A stretch of 24,894 bases of DNA from an uncultured Lachnospiraceae bacterium (GTDB lineage Bacteria > Bacillota > Clostridia > Lachnospirales > Lachnospiraceae). A program made the position numbers and the translations under genes. The notes below the pieces were generated by a model. It was not told where the DNA came from, did no database searches, and saw only the letters and a program-made list of their open reading frames with translations. Where the stretch lies: contig CAPQSW010000043.1 in NCBI GenBank assembly GCA_948688495.1, forward strand, positions 296 through 25,189, given 5' to 3'. Below are positions 7,596 to 17,289 of this stretch, piece by piece. Positions within the stretch are counted from its first letter, which is position 1. Every line of letters starts with the position of its first letter.

Positions 7596-8810
7596 TCAGC
7601 CGCCTATAAATTCACCAAACACGTAATTGCTCACGGCAATTCCCTGTTCCGTGAGAAACACCCTTCCTGCGTGCTGCTCTAATAATCCCTCCTTCTGTAG
7701 TTTTTTTAGGGTAAATCCATAGACGCTATCCAATGTTACGTGAAATTTCTCCTGGAACCTGTCTCTCGTAATCCCTTCCATCATCCGAAGTCCCAGAAAC
7801 ATAAATTCTTCCATCTGCTGTTTTTTGTCGAGATAAATAATTTCTATCTCCTCATTCTCCTGTATTTGGCACTCCGCATTTTTTAAAATCTGTGGCAGGT
7901 TTAAGAACTTACCCGCAAGATAATCGTAAAGATTCCTTGTATTGGAAAACCTGACATTCTCCATAAAAGAAGCACTCCCAAGCCCGAGTCCCAGGTATGG
8001 CGTAAGCTGCCAGTACCCAATATTGTGCCTGCAGACTCTATGGGGCAGTGCATAATTAGAAATCTCATACCGTTTGTAACCCTTGCTTTTGAGCATTGCC
8101 TCTGTCATCTCGTACATACTGCGCTCTGCTTCCTCTGTGGGTAAATCGTAAGTCTCCTCACCTCGCTGCCTGCGCAGCTCATCCTCTCCGTACTGCTCAT
8201 AGAAGGGCGTTCCTTCTTCCACAATCAGGCTGTACGCAGAAATATGCTCCGGCCTGAGCCTTATTACCTCCTTCAACGTATACGCCCAATCCAAAGGCGT
8301 CTGCCCGGGCAGTGCCGACATCAGATCTACATTGATGTTATCAAAGCCTTTCTTCCTCGCCAAATCAAAACTTGATAGAAAATCCGCATAGGTATGGATT
8401 CTTCCAAGCCTCGCAAGCTCCCTATCGTCCGCTGACTGCAGCCCCAGGCTGAGACGATTAATGCCACAAGTCCGGTAAAAGGAAAGCTTTTCCCCTGTCA
8501 ACGTGCCCGGATTGCACTCCAGCGTAATCTCCGCCTTCGGATTCAGCCGAAAACATCTGCGGACTTCTTCCAAAATTTCCCAAATCTGCACGCCTGCAAG
8601 CAGAGAAGGCGTTCCGCCCCCTACAAATACGCTGCTCACTTCATACTCCCGGCAGGATTCGCTCTGCTGCCGGATTTCCTCTATCAGCTTGTCTATATAT
8701 TTCCTGCGAATCTCCTCCTTGGCAGGCATTGACAAAAAATCACAGTAATTGCATTTCTTCACACAAAAGGGAATATGAATATATAATTCCAGTTCCTGTC
8801 CTGCTGCCAT
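7596..8810 (-). CDS. hemW: Radical SAM heme chaperone HemW
   Basis: A 404-residue member of the coproporphyrinogen-dehydrogenase-like radical SAM family. The CVKKCNYCDF motif (C16, C20, C23) binds the 4Fe-4S cluster. The residue after Cys23-Asp is Phe rather than the extra Cys of true HemN, which marks HemW, a heme-insertion chaperone rather than an oxidase. GGGTPSLL, the NVDLMSALPGQT region and the C-terminal HemN-type domain (about 310-395, with FMFLGLRMMEG) are all present, and length is normal. Its ATG follows the lepA stop with no base between them (TAGATG), so translation is probably coupled. lepA-hemW adjacency is a common Firmicute arrangement. Confidence 0.95.
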   Translation of the reverse strand: MAAGQELELYIHIPFCVKKCNYCDFLSMPAKEEIRRKYIDKLIEEIRQQSESCREYEVSSVFVGGGTPSLLAGVQIWEILEEVRRCFRLNPKAEITLECNPGTLTGEKLSFYRTCGINRLSLGLQSADDRELARLGRIHTYADFLSSFDLARKKGFDNINVDLMSALPGQTPLDWAYTLKEVIRLRPEHISAYSLIVEEGTPFYEQYGEDELRRQRGEETYDLPTEEAERSMYEMTEAMLKSKGYKRYEISNYALPHRVCRHNIGYWQLTPYLGLGLGSASFMENVRFSNTRNLYDYLAGKFLNLPQILKNAECQIQENEEIEIIYLDKKQQMEEFMFLGLRMMEGITRDRFQEKFHVTLDSVYGFTLKKLQKEGLLEQHAGRVFLTEQGIAVSNYVFGEFIGG

Positions 8811-10625
8811 CTATTTGTCATCCAGCTTCAATACGCTCATAAATGCCTTCTGTGGAATCTCCACATTTCCAATCTGGCGCATCCGCTTCTTGCCTTCCTT
8901 CTGTTTCTCTAAGAGCTTCCGCTTTCTGGTGATATCGCCGCCGTAACATTTCGCCAGCACGTCCTTGCGCATTGCCTTTACGGTCTCCCTGGCAATTACC
9001 TTGCTCCCTACGGCTGCCTGGATGGGTATTTCAAACAAATGACGCGGAATCTCCTCCTTGAGCTTTTCACACATTTTCCTGCCACGCTCGTATGCCGTCC
9101 CACTGTGAACAATGAACGATAACGCATCCACTTCCTCCTTATTGATGAGGATATCCAGCTTGACAAGCTCAGAACGGGTATACCCCTTCAACTCATAATC
9201 AAAGGAAGCATATCCTCTGGAACGTGACTTCAGCGCGTCAAAGAAATCATAAATAATTTCATTTAACGGAAGATCATATTTAATCAATGCCCGCGTTTCC
9301 TCCATATATTCCATGCTGATATAAACGCCGCGGCGTTCCTGGCATAAATCCATAATAGCCCCGATATACTCGCTGGTAACCATAATCTCTGCGCTGACCA
9401 TCGGTTCTTCCATGTATTCGATTTCCGCCGGATCCGGCAGGTTCGAAGGGTTGGTGAGCTCAATTACTTCACCATTTGTCTTATGCACCTTATAGATAAC
9501 CCCGGGAGCTGTAGTTACAAGATCAAGATTGTATTCCCGTTCCAGACGTTCCTGGATAATCTCAAGATGCAAAAGCCCTAAAAATCCACAGCGGAACCCA
9601 AAGCCTAACGCAATAGAAGTCTCCGGCTCAAACTGCAATGCCGCATCGTTTAACTGAAGCTTTTCCAAAGCATCCCGCAAATCGGGATATTTGGCGCCAT
9701 CGGCCGGATACATGCCACAGTATACCATAGGATTTACCTTCTTATAGCCCGGCAGCGGTTCCTTACACGGATTTGCTGCATCCGTGACCGTATCTCCCAC
9801 CTGGGTATCGCGGACATTCTTTAGGCTTGCCGTGATGTACCCAACCATCCCAGCGCTCAACTCCTCACAGGGAATAAACTGCCCGGCTCCAAAATAACCT
9901 ACTTCTACTACCTCTGCAGTTGCCCCCGTCGCCATCATCTTAATCGTGGTCCCTACCCGCACAACTCCCTCTTTCAACCGGCAAAATACAATCACGCCTT
10001 TGTATGAATCATACAAAGAGTCAAAAATCAATGCCTGTAATGGGTTGTCCAAACTTCCGCCGGGCGCCGGAATTTTCTCCACAATCTGCTCTAACACATC
10101 ATCAATATTCAATCCCGTCTTCGCGGAAATCTGCGGTGCATCCTGAGCCTCAAGCCCGATGACATCTTCAATCTCCTCGATCACACGCTCCGGTTCCGCA
10201 CTGGGAAGGTCAATTTTGTTGATGACCGGAAGCACGTCCAAGTCATGATCCAGCGCCAGATAGACATTCGCCAGAGTCTGCGCCTCAATTCCCTGCGCCG
10301 CATCTACTACTAAGAGTGCTCCGTCACACGCCGCAAGGCTTCTTGATACCTCATAATTGAAATCCACATGTCCCGGCGTATCAATGAGATTAAAAATGTA
10401 TTCCTCTCCATCCTTCGCCTTATACACGATGCGGACTGCCTGAGCCTTAATCGTAATGCCGCGTTCCCGTTCCAAATCCATATTATCCAGCACCTGCGCC
10501 TGCATCTCCCGGCTGGTCAGAAGCCCCGTCTTCTCAATAATCCGGTCTGCCAGTGTGGATTTGCCGTGATCTATATGTGCAATAATACAAAAATTTCTGA
10601 TTTTACTCTGTTCTATGACTGCCAT
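8811..10625 (-). CDS. lepA: Elongation factor 4 (LepA)
   Basis: A 604-residue translational GTPase that back-translocates or remodels stalled ribosomes. G1 is AHIDHGKST (about 16-24), G2 is RGITIKAQ, G3 is DTPGHVDF, and G4 is NKIDLPSA. Domains II, III and V follow, then the LepA-specific C-terminal domain (about 490-600, containing YGGDITRKRKLLEKQKEGKK). Length matches the family and nothing is unusual in the sequence. ATG at 10625 has GGAGGAG seven bases upstream. It has its own promoter in the gap after holA and is followed immediately by hemW. Confidence 0.98.
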   Translation of the reverse strand: MAVIEQSKIRNFCIIAHIDHGKSTLADRIIEKTGLLTSREMQAQVLDNMDLERERGITIKAQAVRIVYKAKDGEEYIFNLIDTPGHVDFNYEVSRSLAACDGALLVVDAAQGIEAQTLANVYLALDHDLDVLPVINKIDLPSAEPERVIEEIEDVIGLEAQDAPQISAKTGLNIDDVLEQIVEKIPAPGGSLDNPLQALIFDSLYDSYKGVIVFCRLKEGVVRVGTTIKMMATGATAEVVEVGYFGAGQFIPCEELSAGMVGYITASLKNVRDTQVGDTVTDAANPCKEPLPGYKKVNPMVYCGMYPADGAKYPDLRDALEKLQLNDAALQFEPETSIALGFGFRCGFLGLLHLEIIQERLEREYNLDLVTTAPGVIYKVHKTNGEVIELTNPSNLPDPAEIEYMEEPMVSAEIMVTSEYIGAIMDLCQERRGVYISMEYMEETRALIKYDLPLNEIIYDFFDALKSRSRGYASFDYELKGYTRSELVKLDILINKEEVDALSFIVHSGTAYERGRKMCEKLKEEIPRHLFEIPIQAAVGSKVIARETVKAMRKDVLAKCYGGDITRKRKLLEKQKEGKKRMRQIGNVEIPQKAFMSVLKLDDK

Positions 10626-10684
10626 ATTGCTCCTCCAAGTCCCTAATCTGTCAGAACAAGAAAAAAATTCCCTATTCAGCTTTT

Positions 10685-10713
10685 ATTTTAACATATATCC
10701 CCCTGAAATGCAA
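10685..10713 (-). promoter_or_regulatory. Sigma-A promoter of lepA-hemW
   Basis: On the minus strand TTGCAT (10708-10713) and TAAAAT (10685-10690) are separated by 17 bases, leaving a leader of roughly 50 bases before the lepA ATG. Confidence 0.65.
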
Positions 10714-10748
10714 AACGAAATCGGACATAGAAAGGCCTGTCATTTCCG
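10712..10748 (-). terminator. Possible imperfect terminator after holA
   Basis: On the minus strand CG-GAAAT-GACA can pair with TGTC-(CG)-ATTTCG around a ten-base loop, followed by TTTT. The stem includes the holA stop codon and two bulges, and the T-run overlaps the lepA -35 box. Partial read-through into lepA is likely if it works at all. Confidence 0.35.
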
Positions 10749-11720
10749 GCTGTATTTTACAATCAAAAGCTCTACCGCCAGCCTATCACTCAGATTTCCG
10801 GTTTTTACATCTTCCTCCATCTGCACACAGTCTTCCACAGCCTCCTTTAGCTGCCCCATCGTAAAGCCTCCTGCCTGTGCGTAATGCTTTCGCACTGCAA
10901 ATTCCGGAATTTTCACCTTGGAAGATATGAACTTATCGTCATACCCCTGCCGTTTTAAATCTTTGACCAAAAGCAAATTCTGAAACTGTCTGGCAATCAG
11001 GAACAATATGCGCATGGGGGGCTCTTTTAATGCAAGCAGATCATAATACAATTCTAACGCCTGTTTCTGCTTCTTTTCTGCAAGCTTATTTACCATCTCA
11101 AAAATCCTGTTTGTAGTCTGTACCACGCAGACCGCCTCCACATCCTCCGCTGAGATTACCTCGCGCCCAAGCGTGTAACAAAACAGTTTTTCCAACTCTT
11201 TGTCTATATTCTCCATATCATTTCCCGTCTTTTCCAGAAACATCTGCAGAACCGGCTTCGTAATTTTCTTTTGCTCACGCCCAAGCCTGCCAAGAATCCA
11301 GCGGGTCAGCACATCTTCCGTCTGCCGTTTAAATTCCACCACCCTCCCGGCATTCTTCACCGCCTTGTACATTTTGCTTCTCTTGTCGACCTCATCCTCC
11401 ACAAATACAAAGCACGTGGTATCCGCAATATGTTTCATATAATCTGCAAGGTCCTCAGATGCGTTCTTGAACACAGCGCTGTTTTCCAGCATAATCAGCC
11501 TGTGCTCTGCAAAAAACGGAAGCGTCTCCGCCAGATCTATAATCTCGCCTGGATGGATGTTTTTCCCCTCATAAACGGATACGTTCATGGTATCATCCTC
11601 TTTTGATAATGCCTGCTTAAGCTTGCGGCTGTACTGTTTCTTCAGATAAGCTTCCTCGCCGTACAAAAGATATACCGGCTGGAATCTTTTTGACTTAATG
11701 TCTTCGTCTATGCTTTTCAT
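10740..11720 (-). CDS. holA: DNA polymerase III delta subunit
   Basis: A 326-residue clamp-loader subunit that opens the beta sliding clamp. The N-terminus (VYLLYGEEAYLKKQY, about 16-30) is the degenerate Walker-like start typical of HolA. The middle has TRWILGRLGREQKKI, and the C-terminal helical domain includes LKEPPMRILFLIARQFQNLL and KIPEFAVRKHYAQAGGF. Length is close to that of B. subtilis HolA. It is the last gene of the comEA-to-holA run, starting 44 bases after the comEC stop with AGGTGG upstream. comEC-holA adjacency is widely conserved in Firmicutes. The rpsT gene that often lies next is not here. Confidence 0.93.
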   Translation of the reverse strand: MKSIDEDIKSKRFQPVYLLYGEEAYLKKQYSRKLKQALSKEDDTMNVSVYEGKNIHPGEIIDLAETLPFFAEHRLIMLENSAVFKNASEDLADYMKHIADTTCFVFVEDEVDKRSKMYKAVKNAGRVVEFKRQTEDVLTRWILGRLGREQKKITKPVLQMFLEKTGNDMENIDKELEKLFCYTLGREVISAEDVEAVCVVQTTNRIFEMVNKLAEKKQKQALELYYDLLALKEPPMRILFLIARQFQNLLLVKDLKRQGYDDKFISSKVKIPEFAVRKHYAQAGGFTMGQLKEAVEDCVQMEEDVKTGNLSDRLAVELLIVKYSRK

Positions 11721-11764
11721 ATTTTGTCCACCTGTTTTCTTACTTGTCTTTTATCTTACACTAT

Positions 11765-14149
11765 CTAAGGCAGATATGTAAAGACTTGCATGCCTCCCTC
11801 TTTGGGCTGCACGCGTATCTGTCCCTGATCCATGGTAAAGAATACATGGCTTCCCACAGCATACATCCGCTTCAACGCTTCCCTGCCGGGATGTCCGTAA
11901 GAATTTTTCTTTGCACAGGAAATCACCGTCATCCGGGGCGAGACTGCCTCCAGGAACTCCAGGCTGTTTGAATGGTCTGAACCGTGATGCGCGGCCTTAT
12001 AAAAATCGACCTCTCCATACGGTTCAAACACCCCCTCCCCTAACAGCTTTCTTTCCTGTTCTTCCCCAATATCCCCGGTAAATATCCCCCGAAATTCCCG
12101 GTATTCCAAAAGCAGCGACAGTGAGGCAGCGTTTCTGTCTGCGCTGCTTTCCTCTCGCGGAGACAGCACGGTAAACTCCACATCTCCAGAACCAAACTTC
12201 ATCCCTGCCGGAACATACAGAACTTCGCAGCCTGCCCGCTCAGCCTTGACCAGCAACGATTTCAACGCCTCATCACAGACCATGTGCTCTGCCAGAATCA
12301 AATATTCTACCGGATAGTCCTGCTGTAATAGTTCCATCAGCCCGCTGATATGGTCTGCATCGGCGTGGCTGACAATCCATCCCCTGACAGAACGTATCCC
12401 CCGCGATTTTAAGAAGGGCAGAATCCGGTATTCTCCAACCCGGTCCACATCACTGCTGCCGCCGTCAATAAAAAAATGCTCTCCATTGTCGTTCTGAATC
12501 AGGATACCATCCCCCTGTCCCACATCCAAAACATTAATTTCAAACTCTGGTTTCCCATGGACACACAACAGACAGATAAGCGCAAGAATCACCCCTGACA
12601 GATAATATTTTTTCTTTTCCCGCCACCCCAGGTACAGGCATAAAACAAGGATGGCATAATAGACAATGATAATTTCCAAAGATGGTCTGCCCGTAATATA
12701 TCCCGCATTCGGCAGATTCTTTATGCCGCTGCAGATAAGCTCATGGAAAGCAAGAATCCACCCTGCCGGTGTTAACACTGCCGCCCCAAAAACCTCACTT
12801 GCAATTCCAAGCATTCCACCAAACATCCCTAAGGACAGCAATATTCCCATAAATGGTAAGATACAGGCATTGGCAGGGACACTGTACGGGGATATTTCAC
12901 AATAAAAATACATAGACAGCGGCAGCGTAACAAGCTGGATACAAATGCTGACACCTACGGTATGAAACATATTTCCCGCCATTCTTCGCAAAATCTTAGA
13001 ACGCCTCCTCCCCGTTCCTGCCTGTCTCCTCTCCTCACCTGCCTCCTTGCCTGTCTCCCGGATAACTTTCCACACCACAGTCACCCCAAAAACCGCACCA
13101 TACGAAAACAGGAAGCCTGCATATTCCAATAAAAAAGGATTTCCCCAGAGCTGGATGATAGCACTAAAGGAAAGCGCCGTCAGCGAATCATAACTAAGTC
13201 CCAGTGCCTGTGCTGTCATCAGCAATGCAAACATACACACAGCCCGCACCGTGGATACTTCCATACCGGAAAAGATGCCAAAGCTAAAGACTATGGCTGC
13301 TGCAAACAATGCACTCCATTTATATGGGAAACCTGTCCTTCGCAGTAACGACAAAATCCCCATGCCCAAAAGTGAAACGTGCAGCCCGGAAATCGCAAGG
13401 ATATGGGAAATACCGGCATCCTGGTATAGCTCCTTTATCCTCTCATCCATCAGTGATTTCTCTCCCAAAGTTATATTCACCATCACCCCAGCATCCTCTC
13501 TGCTCATAGCAGAAGTGAATACCTCCCCCATGCTTTTTTTTAAGCCTGCCAGAAATATGGCATATTTATCCTCATGGCCAGAAAGCCTTACCTCTGATTC
13601 TGCATATACCTTAAACTCCCATTTCCGGCTCTGTCTATATTGTTTTTCATTGAAATTACCTTCATTGTGAGATATCTGAAATGGCATACAGCTCCCGGTT
13701 ACTTTCAATACGTTGCCCGGCTGATACTGGCCATTGGAACTGTAAATTAGAATCCCAAAACTGGGATAAGCATTGTCACCCAAAAATACCTGGGTGTCTG
13801 TAAGATCATAGATAAACTGCTGTTTCTTTCCCTGCAGGGCGGTCTCCTCCCGGCGTCGGACCCTTCCCTGCACGGTGATGGTATCACCCTCAACAAGAAC
13901 TGCTTCCAGATTATGCCTCACCGCCTGCTGCGCCTGGATATGGACGACTGCTGCACAAAAGAACCCCGCACAGAGAATTACCCTGGCACAGACGACATGC
14001 CTGACGTCTTCCCGCTGTCGCGCCAGCACTGCTGCCATAACAGCTACAAACAGCAGAAACAGGCACAAAAACTGCCATTGCCAGCTTCTGCCATACAGAA
14101 TGCCAAGGATCAGCGACAGGCACATACAGCACATGCCCCGTCTGATCAT
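11765..14149 (-). CDS. comEC: DNA uptake channel protein ComEC/Rec2
   Basis: A 794-residue polytopic membrane protein that carries single-stranded DNA across the inner membrane in natural transformation. An N-terminal DUF4131 region with two or three membrane segments and an OB-like part (about 1-200) precedes the Competence domain (about 205-500), including ILAISGLHVSLLGMG. A metallo-beta-lactamase-like domain follows (about 525-794), with NVLDVGQGDGILI, SHADADHISG and HHGSDHSNS, so the metal ligands look intact. All three modules are present and the length is normal, so it appears functional. Its ATG overlaps the preceding GerMN gene as ATGA, with GGAGGGGG as ribosome site. Of the other uptake genes only comEA is in the window. 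Confidence 0.95.
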   Translation of the reverse strand: MIRRGMCCMCLSLILGILYGRSWQWQFLCLFLLFVAVMAAVLARQREDVRHVVCARVILCAGFFCAAVVHIQAQQAVRHNLEAVLVEGDTITVQGRVRRREETALQGKKQQFIYDLTDTQVFLGDNAYPSFGILIYSSNGQYQPGNVLKVTGSCMPFQISHNEGNFNEKQYRQSRKWEFKVYAESEVRLSGHEDKYAIFLAGLKKSMGEVFTSAMSREDAGVMVNITLGEKSLMDERIKELYQDAGISHILAISGLHVSLLGMGILSLLRRTGFPYKWSALFAAAIVFSFGIFSGMEVSTVRAVCMFALLMTAQALGLSYDSLTALSFSAIIQLWGNPFLLEYAGFLFSYGAVFGVTVVWKVIRETGKEAGEERRQAGTGRRRSKILRRMAGNMFHTVGVSICIQLVTLPLSMYFYCEISPYSVPANACILPFMGILLSLGMFGGMLGIASEVFGAAVLTPAGWILAFHELICSGIKNLPNAGYITGRPSLEIIIVYYAILVLCLYLGWREKKKYYLSGVILALICLLCVHGKPEFEINVLDVGQGDGILIQNDNGEHFFIDGGSSDVDRVGEYRILPFLKSRGIRSVRGWIVSHADADHISGLMELLQQDYPVEYLILAEHMVCDEALKSLLVKAERAGCEVLYVPAGMKFGSGDVEFTVLSPREESSADRNAASLSLLLEYREFRGIFTGDIGEEQERKLLGEGVFEPYGEVDFYKAAHHGSDHSNSLEFLEAVSPRMTVISCAKKNSYGHPGREALKRMYAVGSHVFFTMDQGQIRVQPKEGGMQVFTYLP

Positions 14150-15138
14150 CTGCCCCCTCCTGTCTCATCTATAATCTGCTCCTCTCCCTCTTCGAGCTGC
14201 CTTGCCTGGCTTTTCGCTGCCTCGTCCATATAATCCAGGTTGCGCTCATACATAGCGCTTAAATCCATCTTTTCCCGGTAAACACGGTTACTATCCCCAT
14301 TTACGGAAATTTGTACCTTGTTCACACTCGTAAGCTCTGTCAGCGAATTGACGATGGCATAGATTACTACCGGTTCTGCAATCTCATAATTCTGAGTGAA
14401 AAAACCCTCGTCGAGATTCACAAAACATACGCCGTTTGCAACTGATACGTTCACAAGCTCCGTCCCTTCTGGAACTGCCGCGCGCCCCTTGTCTCCCTGC
14501 GGCCCTTTCAACAGTTGTTCTACCACAAGCTTCTCAAGCGATATATTACTGCTGTAATGGATCTCCTGCATCTCCTGCAACAGTCCGTCGCCTTTTTCAT
14601 TGGCAAAATACAGGGTAATATTTGCGGTCTGAATCGTATTAATCTGCTCTCCCGGATTTTCGATAAAACTATCCTCCGTCATCAGCCCTACCGGCCTCCC
14701 TTCGCTGTCCAAAAGCGGTGCATTGCCCACATAAAAGGAAATGCAGTCCACACCCTCTGTCTGAATCAGCGTTCGGACAATCGCCGCCCGGCAAAGTACC
14801 TCCTCGATGTTGTCCATCTCAAGGTAGGCGCTATTGAAATAAAGGCTAAGCTGACCATCTTCCAGATTCCAGGAATCCAGCCTGACCCGTTCGGGAAGCG
14901 GTTTGCGATAGTCTGGATTATCTGTATCCCGAAACAATTGTTCCAGGTATTCGGCAATCATTTCCTCTGTATCTTTTGCTTTAGGCTCGTAACCAACAGC
15001 AACCGTTTTGGTCTTGTCTGTGTTTATATAGTAAATATTGTATTCCGACATCTTCTCCTGACTATTGCCACACCCTGCTGACAGCAATACAAGGGCTGCC
15101 ATGCTTATCAGAAGTAACGTGTTCTTTGCTATTCTCAT
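14146..15138 (-). CDS. Lipoprotein with two GerMN domains
   Basis: A 330-residue predicted lipoprotein with lipobox LSAGC (Cys23), so it should sit on the outer face of the membrane. Two GerMN (GerM/sporulation-type) domains are visible. The first, about 84-160, includes LSLYFNSAYLEM. The second, about 200-285, has GVCFVNLDEGFF and VIYAIVNSLTEL. The C-terminal 40 residues are charged and probably disordered. GerMN domains are found in GerM, which works at the spore-forming septum, and in LpqB, a lipoprotein partner of the MtrAB two-component system. The gene follows a histidine kinase with ATGA overlap, which is the same order as MtrA-MtrB-LpqB. A role as an outer-surface modulator of that kinase is therefore reasonable inference. 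GGAGGAG precedes the ATG. Confidence 0.9.
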   Translation of the reverse strand: MRIAKNTLLLISMAALVLLSAGCGNSQEKMSEYNIYYINTDKTKTVAVGYEPKAKDTEEMIAEYLEQLFRDTDNPDYRKPLPERVRLDSWNLEDGQLSLYFNSAYLEMDNIEEVLCRAAIVRTLIQTEGVDCISFYVGNAPLLDSEGRPVGLMTEDSFIENPGEQINTIQTANITLYFANEKGDGLLQEMQEIHYSSNISLEKLVVEQLLKGPQGDKGRAAVPEGTELVNVSVANGVCFVNLDEGFFTQNYEIAEPVVIYAIVNSLTELTSVNKVQISVNGDSNRVYREKMDLSAMYERNLDYMDEAAKSQARQLEEGEEQIIDETGGGR

Positions 15139-16562
15139 GTAGCTCCTCCAATATAATTAAGCGGTATGCGGACTGTGAAAACTGTCCCTTCCCCCTCTTT
15201 GCTGTGCGCCTTAATTGCCCCCCGGTGCATCAAAACAGCATTTCTTGTAATTGCCAGACCAAGTCCCGTTCCGCCAATCTCCCTGGAGTGGGATTTATCC
15301 GCACGGAAAAACCTTTCGTAAATATGCTCCAAGTACTCCTCAGGTATCCCAATACCCGAGTCCTCCACGCGCACAAAGAAATATTTGTGGTCTGCATTTA
15401 AAGTTACATGCACCCACCCATCCTTTTTGTTATACTTTATCGCATTTTCCACAAGATTATTAAGCGCCAGGGACAATTTTACCTCATCGATCTCTGCGCT
15501 GACTGGTCGAAAGCTTTCTAATACGAGCTCAATGTTCTGTTTCTCCGCAATGGGACGCAGACGTTTCATAATTATTTCCAGCAGTTCATTGACATTGACC
15601 ACGGAAATATTCAACCCTCCTGCCGCCTTATCCATTTTCACCAATGACAGCAAATCATTGATTATTTTATTCTCCCGTTCAATCTCCTCTGCTATATCAC
15701 TCATAAAATCCTTATACAGCTCTACCGGAACATCTTCCTGTCCCAACAGGGAATCCGCAAGTACTTTCATGGAGGTGAGCGGGGTTTTTAGTTCGTGGGA
15801 TACATTTGAGACAAATTCCTGTCTCGAATTATCAATTCCCCGCATCCTTCCCAGCATTTCATTGAAGGCGTCCGACATCGCTTCCGTCTCTGTATAATCG
15901 GAAATCATCAGTTCTTCTTCCTCATTCTCTGCCTGGATCTCCTCTAAAGACTTGGTCATCTTTTTAAACGGACGTACCAGATGACCCGCGCAGAAGAAAG
16001 CGAATACCAGAATAAGCACTGCGTTTACCATCTCAATAATCTGCATATTCTTCTTGAGATAATCGTAATTCATCATGATGCTGTCTGTAGACACACTTAC
16101 CAGCATTACGCCCACAGATTCCTGGGTATCTGTATTTTTGAGGGGAACCGCCAGTTCAATATACCGGCTGTCTGGATCATACTTGTTGATTTCCTCTCCC
16201 TGAAAACTTCTTACCACTTCCTCTGAAATAATCGTCTTGCCCAAATCAAGTCCATAAGTATCCTTGACAATCTGAAAATGTTCATTGATAATCATCAGCC
16301 TGCCGTCATAAATATTGGACATCTGGTCTACCTGTGTGTTGACGATTTCCTGGGATAAATCGCTCATATAATTATAAGTAACTACCTGATTGGCCAGTAT
16401 CTTTGACTGGCTAAGAATATCAATACTGCGGTTAGAAACAGCACGGCTCTCATAACTGGCAAGAATACCGGCCCGCAATGCAATATTGGGAAGAATCCCA
16501 ATCAGTGCTATAATCAAGAACAGCCTGAATCTCAGGCTGTGGATAAACTTTAATTTCCTCAT
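15135..16562 (-). CDS. Sensor histidine kinase, WalK/ResE-like
   Basis: A 475-residue membrane kinase, partner of the regulator encoded 16 bases upstream. The first membrane segment is about 12-32, an extracellular sensor of about 145 residues follows (33-177), then the second segment at 178-196. HAMP covers 197-248. HisKA has SNVSHELKTPLTS with the phospho-acceptor H256. The ATPase domain has NNLVENAIKYNK, DSGIGIPEEY and GGTGLGLAI. All catalytic boxes are intact, and there is no cytoplasmic PAS domain, unlike WalK of Bacillus. The gene overlaps the GerMN lipoprotein by ATGA, so the two are translationally coupled. The signal is unknown; an envelope or wall cue is the family expectation. Confidence 0.93.
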   Translation of the reverse strand: MRKLKFIHSLRFRLFLIIALIGILPNIALRAGILASYESRAVSNRSIDILSQSKILANQVVTYNYMSDLSQEIVNTQVDQMSNIYDGRLMIINEHFQIVKDTYGLDLGKTIISEEVVRSFQGEEINKYDPDSRYIELAVPLKNTDTQESVGVMLVSVSTDSIMMNYDYLKKNMQIIEMVNAVLILVFAFFCAGHLVRPFKKMTKSLEEIQAENEEEELMISDYTETEAMSDAFNEMLGRMRGIDNSRQEFVSNVSHELKTPLTSMKVLADSLLGQEDVPVELYKDFMSDIAEEIERENKIINDLLSLVKMDKAAGGLNISVVNVNELLEIIMKRLRPIAEKQNIELVLESFRPVSAEIDEVKLSLALNNLVENAIKYNKKDGWVHVTLNADHKYFFVRVEDSGIGIPEEYLEHIYERFFRADKSHSREIGGTGLGLAITRNAVLMHRGAIKAHSKEGEGTVFTVRIPLNYIGGAT

Positions 16563-16578
16563 CTTTTTCTCCGCTGTC

Positions 16579-17280
16579 TTACAAATTCTGTCCGCCCTGG
16601 TAATAGTAACCTACGCCCCATTTCGTATGCACATATCTGGGATCGCTTGGATTCGCCTCAATCTTCTCTCTGAGACGCCTCACATGTACATCCACCGTAC
16701 GAACGTCTCCTGGATATTCAGACCCCCATACTAAATTCAACAATTTCTCCCTGCTGTATACCTTATTCGGATTCAATACCAGAATCGCCAACAGGTCAAA
16801 CTCCCTTGCCGTAACGTTGATTTCTTTTCCTAAAATAAACAGACGGCGGCTCTCGCAGTCCAGACGCAAATCCCCATTCTCTACAATCCTTACATTCTCC
16901 TCTTTCTTCTGTTTGGGGGAAGTCCTTCTCATAATAGCCTTAATCCGCGCCTTTACCTCCAGAATGTTAAATGGCTTCGTAATGTAATCGTCCGCACCGT
17001 ACTCCAGTCCCAGGATTTTGTCCATATCGTCTCCCTTCGCGGTCAGCATGACAATAGGTACCGCTGAGAACTCCCGGATCTGCTGGCATACTTCAAAACC
17101 ATCCATCTTGGGCAGCATAATATCCAAAAGTATCATATCATACGTATTCTCTGTCGCAAGCCTGAGCGCTTCTTCGCCATCATATGCACAGTCTACTTCC
17201 ATTCCGTCCTGCTCAAGACTGAAACGGATTCCTTTCACTATCAACTTCTCATCATCAACTACAAGAACCTTTTTTGCCAT
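16579..17280 (-). CDS. OmpR/PhoB-family response regulator, WalR-like
   Basis: A 233-residue regulator with a receiver domain (1-120; phospho-acceptor D53 in LLDIMLPKMDG, acidic pair VVDDE, Thr in VMLTAKG and Lys in ITKPF) and a C-terminal winged helix (about 130-230, with VTAREFDLLAIL and RTVDVHVRRLREKIE). All phosphorylation residues are intact. ATG at 17280 is preferred over 17283 because AGGTG would sit only two bases from the latter. It begins nine bases after the comEA stop, so it is transcribed with comEA. Its targets are not visible; no obvious direct-repeat WalR box lies near the operon promoter. Confidence 0.93.
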   Translation of the reverse strand: MAKKVLVVDDEKLIVKGIRFSLEQDGMEVDCAYDGEEALRLATENTYDMILLDIMLPKMDGFEVCQQIREFSAVPIVMLTAKGDDMDKILGLEYGADDYITKPFNILEVKARIKAIMRRTSPKQKKEENVRIVENGDLRLDCESRRLFILGKEINVTAREFDLLAILVLNPNKVYSREKLLNLVWGSEYPGDVRTVDVHVRRLREKIEANPSDPRYVHTKWGVGYYYQGGQNL

Positions 17281-17289
17281 CATTTCACC

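Noticed and set aside
14515..15081. Plus-strand open frame of 188 codons
   Set aside because: Antisense to the well-supported GerMN lipoprotein gene; no ribosome site or family resemblance.
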